Part shown: piece by piece, positions 59,402-64,000 of the stretch | Numbering within the stretch: position 1 is the stretch's first letter | Layout of the letters: the number at the start of each line of letters is the position of its first letter | From: Rhodanobacteraceae bacterium | Lineage (GTDB): Bacteria > Pseudomonadota > Gammaproteobacteria > Xanthomonadales > SZUA-5 | Assembly (NCBI GenBank): GCA_024234055.1 | Contig: JACKOW010000004.1 | Span: 186,001 to 250,000, forward strand | DNA length: 64,000 bases | Direction: 5' to 3' | Notes under the pieces: model-generated | Database searches by the model: none | Seen by the model: only the letters and a program-made list of their open reading frames with translations | Told to the model about the DNA's origin: nothing | Program-made: the position numbers and the translations under genes

Positions 59402-62400
59402 ATGAAGCTTCTCAAGCTTGTTGGTGTGCTTGCAGCGCTGGGGCTGATGTCGGTTGGCTCGCTCGGCGCGCAGTCACTGGGCGGCAGCGACAACCTGCCG
59501 GGCAATGGCGTCGAGGTTGGGGAACCGGTGACGCCGGTGGAAATCAATGTTGATCTGCGCAATCTGCCCACGGCTGCCGACTGGAAGCCGGGCGATCCGA
59601 TCAAGGAAGCGCAGCGCCGCATCTATCACCCGCTGACGGGTCGCGCCGACCCCAGCGCTCCAGCCAACTGGGAAACCTCGCCCGATCGCCTGGGCGATCT
59701 GCAGGCCACCTTTGACAATCTGCGGATCCCGGCGACCGGCATGGAAGCAGCCGGGCGCGTGACCATCAGCAATGGTTCCACCGGCGTCAGCCCGGGCGAC
59801 CCGGTGGTCGAAGTCAACAGCAACTACATCCTGTACGGCATCAACAATTCCACGGGCACCACCTTCACGGTCTACAACAAGGCCGGCACCAAGCTGTCGG
59901 GCCCGACCACGTACAAGTCGCTGGCACCGGCTGGTGACCCCTGCGCCACCTCGGTCAGTGATCCCATCATTCACTGGGATCGCCTCGCCAACCGCTGGTT
60001 CATGCTGGAAATGGGCGGCACCTCCAGTGCCAACCGTCTGTGCGTGTACATCTCCAAGACCGACAACCCGGTGTCGGGCGGCTGGTGGTTCTATGGCTTC
60101 TCGACCCCGAGCGTGCCCGACTACCCGCACTGCTCGGTCTGGCCCAATGCCTATGTCTGCGCCACCAACGAAGGCGGCACCGGCATCTCGGTCTATGCCT
60201 TCGACCGCGCCAACATGCTCAATGGCGCCACCGCACGCGCCGCGCAGCGCTTCACCTCGGTACCCAAGCTCGCGGGCTACGGCTTCCAGACCTTGACGCC
60301 AGTCACCTTCATGGGCAGCACCGCGCCGCCGGCCAATGCGCCGGTGATCCTGGCCCGCCACAACGATGACGAAGCGCACGCCGGCACCAGCGCCAACACC
60401 AGCGCCGACTTCATCGATCTGTATGCGATGAACATCAACTGGACCACGCCGTCCAGCAGCAGCATCAGCACCCTGCCGCGCGCCCAGATCACCGAATTCA
60501 ACAGCTGGTTCCGCAACTATTCCGCCTTTGCCACGGTGCCGCAGCCGGGGTCGACCTCGCTGCTGGATCCGATCCGCGAAGTGATCATGAACTCGCTGAG
60601 CTATCGCAATTTCGGCACCTACGAATCGATCGTCGGCAATTTCGCCACCAATCAGAATGCCGCTCGCACCGGCACCGTGGTTGACGCCGCCATCCGCTGG
60701 TTCGAACTGCGCAAGTCCGGCACCGGCAACTGGGCGCTGCATCAGGAAGGCACCTTCAGTCCGGGCGACACCAATACCCATCACCTGCTCGGCGCGATCT
60801 CCCAGGACAAGCAGGGCAACATCGGCATGGGATACAACGTCTCCAAGACCAGCAGCCCGACGGTCTATGCCTCACTGCGCTACACCGGCCGCCTGAACAC
60901 CGATGCTTTGGGCGTGATGACCCAGGGTGAGACCGAAGTCGCCACCGGTGCTGCGGCTGAAACCTCCGGTCGCTGGGGCGACTACTACCAGATGGTGGTC
61001 GATCCGGCCGATGACTGCACCTTCTGGTTTGTAGGCATGTACCGCCCGACCGGCAGCTGGGCCACCCGCGCCACCGACTTCAAGTTCAGCAACTGCGGCG
61101 GCACGCCGCCGGCCACCTACTCGATCTCGGGCCAGGTCACCACCAGCACCGGCGCCGCCATCAGTGGCGTGACCGTCAGCACCGGCTCGGCCTCGACCAC
61201 CACCGACGCCAGCGGCAACTACTCGATTCCGAATCTGGTGGCCGGCAGCTACACGCTGACGCCCAGCCGCTCCGGCTATACCTTCAGCCCAACCAGCCGC
61301 GCCGTCACCATTGGCAGCGCCAACGTATCGGGTCAGAACTTCACCGGCACTGCAACCGTCAGCACCTACAGCATTTCCGGCACGGTCTCGGCCAGCACCG
61401 GCGGCGGTCTGGCAGGCGTCACGGTCAGCACCGGCTCGGCCAGCGCCACGACCAACAGTTCGGGCGCCTACACCATCAGCAACCTGGCCAATGGCACCTA
61501 CACGCTGACGCCCTCGCTGAGCGGCTACACCTTCAGCCCGGCCTCGCTGTCGGCCACCGTCAGCGGCGCCAACCTGACCGGTCGCAACTTCACCGGCACT
61601 GCGGCCACGGGTGGTGCCACGGCGCTGTCGAACGGTGTGGGCGCAGCCGGCTCAACCAGTTCAACTTCGGCCAACAGCAGCTTCAAGGACTACACCGTGG
61701 CCATCCCCGCAGGCGCCACCAATCTGACCATCGCCACCAGCGGTGCGTCGGGCGATGTGGACCTCTACGTCAAGTTCGGCGCCCAGGCCACGCTGACGGT
61801 CTATGACTGCCGTCCGTACACCGGCAGCGGCAACGAGAGCTGCGCGTTCGCCACGCCGAGCACCGGCACCTACTACGTGCGGGTGTATGGCTACGCCACC
61901 GGCACCGTCAACTTCACGGTCACGGCTTCCTGGACGACGGGTGGCGGCGGCGGTGGCACCACGGTTGTCGAGCGCCTCAGCAATGGCAACTTCGACAGCA
62001 TCAGCTCCAGCACTAATGCTGCTCCGGACGGTTCGTGGTCACGCACGGCATCCTCCGGCACCTCGTTCAACACGCTGCTGGCGGGTCAAAGCAATGCGCA
62101 ATCGCCCAGCAGCTATGCCTATCTGGGCGTCAATGCCAAGACCAGTTCGCAAACGGTGGACAGCAAGGCCACGCTGATTCCGGCTGGCGCGACCACGGCG
62201 ACGCTGTCCTTCTACACCTCGATCGTCACGAGTGAGACCTCGACCACCAGTGCCTACGACAAGCTCCAGGTACAGCTGATCGATGCCAGCACCAACGCCG
62301 TGATCACGACGCTGGTCACGCTGTCCAATGTCAACAAGACCGCGAGCGCCTCCACCTATGTGCAGCGCAGCTACAACGTCGCGGCCTACAAGGGCCGCAA

Positions 62401-62488
62401 CGTCAAGGTGCGCCTGTACGCCACCACCGACAGCTCGCTGGCGACGACCTTCCGGGTCGATACCGTCAGCCTGCGCACGGACGGCTGA
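59402..62488 (+). CDS. Large secreted protein with two carboxypeptidase-regulatory-like domains and a PPC domain
   Basis: A 1028-residue secreted protein. Signal peptide (VGVLAALGLMSVGSLGAQ), a large N-terminal domain of unknown fold (to about 570) beginning GGSDNLPGNGVEVGEPV and including SDPIIHWDRLANRWFMLEMG, then two 83-residue carboxypeptidase-regulatory-like repeats (572-737), a bacterial pre-peptidase C-terminal-like domain (about 740-845; GDVDLYVKFGAQATL, YYVRVYGYATGTVNFTV), a Gly linker and a C-terminal beta-sandwich (NGNFDSISSSTNAAPDGSWS). There is no protease motif that I can see, so despite the PPC domain no enzyme activity is claimed. It starts like the partial protein at 63881, a paralogue. 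A terminator follows. Confidence 0.8.
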   Translation: MKLLKLVGVLAALGLMSVGSLGAQSLGGSDNLPGNGVEVGEPVTPVEINVDLRNLPTAADWKPGDPIKEAQRRIYHPLTGRADPSAPANWETSPDRLGDLQATFDNLRIPATGMEAAGRVTISNGSTGVSPGDPVVEVNSNYILYGINNSTGTTFTVYNKAGTKLSGPTTYKSLAPAGDPCATSVSDPIIHWDRLANRWFMLEMGGTSSANRLCVYISKTDNPVSGGWWFYGFSTPSVPDYPHCSVWPNAYVCATNEGGTGISVYAFDRANMLNGATARAAQRFTSVPKLAGYGFQTLTPVTFMGSTAPPANAPVILARHNDDEAHAGTSANTSADFIDLYAMNINWTTPSSSSISTLPRAQITEFNSWFRNYSAFATVPQPGSTSLLDPIREVIMNSLSYRNFGTYESIVGNFATNQNAARTGTVVDAAIRWFELRKSGTGNWALHQEGTFSPGDTNTHHLLGAISQDKQGNIGMGYNVSKTSSPTVYASLRYTGRLNTDALGVMTQGETEVATGAAAETSGRWGDYYQMVVDPADDCTFWFVGMYRPTGSWATRATDFKFSNCGGTPPATYSISGQVTTSTGAAISGVTVSTGSASTTTDASGNYSIPNLVAGSYTLTPSRSGYTFSPTSRAVTIGSANVSGQNFTGTATVSTYSISGTVSASTGGGLAGVTVSTGSASATTNSSGAYTISNLANGTYTLTPSLSGYTFSPASLSATVSGANLTGRNFTGTAATGGATALSNGVGAAGSTSSTSANSSFKDYTVAIPAGATNLTIATSGASGDVDLYVKFGAQATLTVYDCRPYTGSGNESCAFATPSTGTYYVRVYGYATGTVNFTVTASWTTGGGGGGTTVVERLSNGNFDSISSSTNAAPDGSWSRTASSGTSFNTLLAGQSNAQSPSSYAYLGVNAKTSSQTVDSKATLIPAGATTATLSFYTSIVTSETSTTSAYDKLQVQLIDASTNAVITTLVTLSNVNKTASASTYVQRSYNVAAYKGRNVKVRLYATTDSSLATTFRVDTVSLRTDG
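61115..61612 (+). repeat. In-frame tandem repeat of two 83-residue beta-sandwich domains
   Basis: Two successive units inside the 1028-residue protein, each TYSISG(Q/T)V...GVTVSTGSAS...YTLTPS.SGYTFSP...NFTGTA, at 61115-61363 and 61364-61612. Their spacing is exactly 83 codons and DNA words such as GTCAGCACCGGCTCGGCC recur, pointing to a duplication within the gene. Confidence 0.85.
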
Positions 62489-62542
62489 CCGCCGCAAACA
62501 GCCTGAACCGGGTACGCTCGGTTCAGACTGACGGAGAATCGT

Positions 62543-62571
62543 GGCCTCGGCGAAAGCCGAGGCCTTTTTTT
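62543..62571 (+). terminator. Rho-independent terminator of the large secreted protein gene
   Basis: Stem GGCCTCGGC / GCCGAGGCC with a GAAA tetraloop, followed by seven T. It lies 54 bases after the stop codon. This is the strongest intrinsic terminator in the window. Confidence 0.95.
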
Positions 62572-62675
62572 GGGGCATCACGGGTGCCCGCTAAACCCGT
62601 GAAAACACAGGGCTCACCCACTCTTCACGTGTCCGTACAATTCAGGTGACGCACAGCGTCACCTTCTGTCCCTTG

Positions 62676-62704
62676 TTGACACTTGAATCAACACTGAATA
62701 CAGT
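62676..62704 (+). promoter_or_regulatory. Sigma-70 promoter of the second cassette
   Basis: Consensus TTGACA (62676-62681), 17-base spacer, TACAGT (62699-62704). Spacer and downstream sequence match the promoter at 58814-58842. It would drive the lipoprotein at 62915 and probably the paralogue at 63881. Confidence 0.8.
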
Positions 62705-62914
62705 GCGCGCCCATCCACCTCAGGGCTGAAGCCGGGTGGGCTTAAGGGGGAGTTCAGCGAAGCTGGACGCCGGGTTTGCTGGGGAGCAGCTCGACGCCAC
62801 AACAGCATCGCCGCGGAATGGGGTCATCACGGGTTATTGTGCTGAGGGGCGCGCGGTTCGGAAGGGTCTGGACCAGCGCGCAGCACGATCAATGAACACG
62901 TCGGGGGGACATGA

Positions 62915-63748
62915 ATGGTCGCGAGAAGCTGGATCGTGGGTTGTCTGGTCCTCTGGACTGCAGGTTGCGCTCAGCAGCCCGTCACGGTCAGAGCAGACGC
63001 CCCGGATGCACCTGATCCGGCGGTTGCCGCCAGCGCCGATGTCGACCCCGAGACCTTGATCGAGCGCAGCGACAGCACCCATCTGCTGGCGCCCAAGCAG
63101 GTCGTCCGTATCGACAACCCTTTCGGGGATGTGCGCATCCGCTTCGGTGGCTATGAATCCCAGCTCGAATGGCGCGGCGTGGCCCAGAACGCGGGCAGCG
63201 CTCACAAGCTCAGCGCCACCGGCAGTGCGACCGAAGCCTTCGAGATCGCAGTGCGTCTGCCTGCGGGAACTACCGTCATTCCGGGCCAACGCCTTGATTT
63301 GACAGCTTATGTTCCGGAAGGTCATGACCTGCAGATCAACACTGAACAAGGACTGATCGAAGTCCGCGGCTTGCATGCCAATGTCTACGCCCGAAGTCGC
63401 AGTGGCGATATTTCATTTCGGGGCATTCGCGGACTGGTCGATGTGGAAACCGGCGGCGGCAACATCGAGGGCCAGCTCAACAAGGCCCCGGCAGGCAGCC
63501 AGCAGCGCGTCGCCACGCAGACCGGGACCATCATCCTGGGCCTGGTGGACGAGCTCAATGCCGCCCTGACACTGGCCACATCCGGCGTATTCGCCACCGA
63601 TTTCAGCATCCACATTGATCCGCAACCGGGTCAGGAACCAAACAAGACCGCGCGTGCCGAGATCGGCAAGCCGGAAGCAAACATCGAGGTCGTCAGCAAG
63701 CGTGGGGAAATTCGTTTGCTGCGACGGTTGGGGTTCCGGCCCGCTTGA
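62915..63748 (+). CDS. DUF4097-like lipoprotein
   Basis: A 277-residue lipoprotein. The signal WIVGCLVLWTAGC ends in a lipobox cysteine. After a short Asp/Ala spacer comes a repetitive beta-strand region with turns of the GDVRIRFGG, GLIEVRGLHANVYARSRSG and GDISFRGIRGLVDVETGGGN type, resembling DUF4097 right-handed beta-helix or adhesin-like proteins. ATG 62915 follows a GGGGGGAC run; ATG 62911 is out of frame. It lies between the cassette promoter and the paralogue of the large secreted protein, with 132 bases to the latter. Function unknown. Confidence 0.75.
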   Translation: MVARSWIVGCLVLWTAGCAQQPVTVRADAPDAPDPAVAASADVDPETLIERSDSTHLLAPKQVVRIDNPFGDVRIRFGGYESQLEWRGVAQNAGSAHKLSATGSATEAFEIAVRLPAGTTVIPGQRLDLTAYVPEGHDLQINTEQGLIEVRGLHANVYARSRSGDISFRGIRGLVDVETGGGNIEGQLNKAPAGSQQRVATQTGTIILGLVDELNAALTLATSGVFATDFSIHIDPQPGQEPNKTARAEIGKPEANIEVVSKRGEIRLLRRLGFRPA

Positions 63749-63880
63749 CGGGTCAGGAGCGTTGGGGAACGCGAGCTGGGGTACTCGATGACGCGCCCTA
63801 CAAGCTGGTGATCCGTGCCGCTGATGCAGCCTTCGGGCTTTGATCGGGGCGGACACCACTTTCATCTAGGAATTCAATCC

Positions 63881-64000
63881 ATGAAGGTCAAGAACTATCT
63901 CGCCCTGACGGCAGGTCTGGCGCTGACGCTGGTCAGCAGTCTGCAGGCACAGGGGCTCGGCGGCGTCGACGGCCAGCCGGGCAATGGCGTCCAGGTTGGG
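63881..64000 (+). CDS. Paralogue of the large secreted protein, 5' end only (runs off window)
   Basis: Forty codons from ATG 63881, preceded by TAGGA. The signal peptide (YLALTAGLALTLVSSLQAQ) and the first mature residues GLGGVDGQPGNGVQVG align directly with SLGGSDNLPGNGVEVG of the 1028-residue protein at 59402. The remaining sequence lies beyond the window, so domains cannot be described. Its upstream spacer is also related to that at 59209-59401. Confidence 0.85.
   Translation, partial: MKVKNYLALTAGLALTLVSSLQAQGLGGVDGQPGNGVQVG

Larger units (their letters stand above)
62489..62914. other. Intergenic region with terminator and second cassette promoter
   Basis: 426 bases. The first part carries the terminator at 62543-62571; the second half carries the promoter at 62676-62704 and a leader with the same CCATCCACCTCAGGGCTGA block as the first cassette. 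No additional gene is seen. Confidence 0.7.

Noticed and set aside
1..64000. tRNA, rRNA, CRISPR, insertion sequences and prophage genes
   Set aside because: None seen: no CCA-ended cloverleaf context, no regular spacer-repeat array and no transposase, integrase or capsid-like frame.

Overview
The window is about 64 kb of GC-rich, densely coding DNA from a Gram-negative bacterium. Lipobox lipoproteins, a type II secretion cluster, a lysosome-free prokaryotic gene layout with ATGA overlaps, and GTAG-footed REP-like hairpins all fit a gammaproteobacterium of the Xanthomonadales/Lysobacterales type, probably near Rhodanobacteraceae. That placement is my inference from gene content, from the C-terminal F-x-x-G-F-E tags on secreted proteins and from repeat style; no rRNA or tRNA is present to confirm it. 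No phage, insertion sequence, CRISPR array or plasmid function was seen, so this looks like ordinary chromosome with many exported beta-propeller proteins.

Layout. 1-6 kb: a WGR protein, a SPOR protein, hemE, then a 1041-residue exported PD40 propeller protein behind an AT-rich palindromic region. 6-15.5 kb (minus strand): an M20 peptidase, a double-AAA ATPase, a transmembrane Ser/Thr kinase with TPRs, a SLC13 anion transporter and an uncharacterised protein. 15.5-21.7 kb: a DUF1566 protein, a phytase-like lipoprotein next to a PiT phosphate transporter, and a GH44 glycoside hydrolase. 21.8-30.7 kb: an EamA exporter converging on two overlapping giant propeller sensor kinases. 30.9-36.2 kb: thiolase, a small Ala-rich lipoprotein, a 4-TM protein, methylcrotonyl-CoA carboxylase beta subunit, a J-like membrane protein and a Mpo1-like protein. 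36.3-38.8 kb: a REP array followed by the mazG-cysQ-nudE operon. 38.9-45.0 kb: type II secretion genes gspG-H-I-J-K-L-M-N plus an inositol-monophosphatase-family gene in one leftward operon. 45.1-51 kb: bioA, a cold-shock gene with a long leader, a diguanylate cyclase and a molybdopterin oxidoreductase. 51.3-58.6 kb: a glycine-zipper lipoprotein, an exported NHL propeller divergent from a membrane-bound winged-helix regulator, ohr, class I fumarase and yceH. 58.6-64 kb: two copies of a promoter/leader/secreted-protein cassette, the second running off the window.

How genes fit together: the pseudopilin and platform genes could export the GH44 enzyme and the other signal-peptide proteins, but gspC, D, E and F are not here. 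The phytase-like lipoprotein and PiT transporter look like a phosphate-scavenging pair. mazG, cysQ and nudE are overlapping nucleotide-housecleaning genes. The most notable unexplained structures are three copies of a ~170-190 bp dispersed repeat with long inverted arms, a 117-bp-period REP array, the F-x-x-G-F-E C-terminal tag, and the duplicated cassette at the right end with an apparently decayed copy of its small lipoprotein gene.
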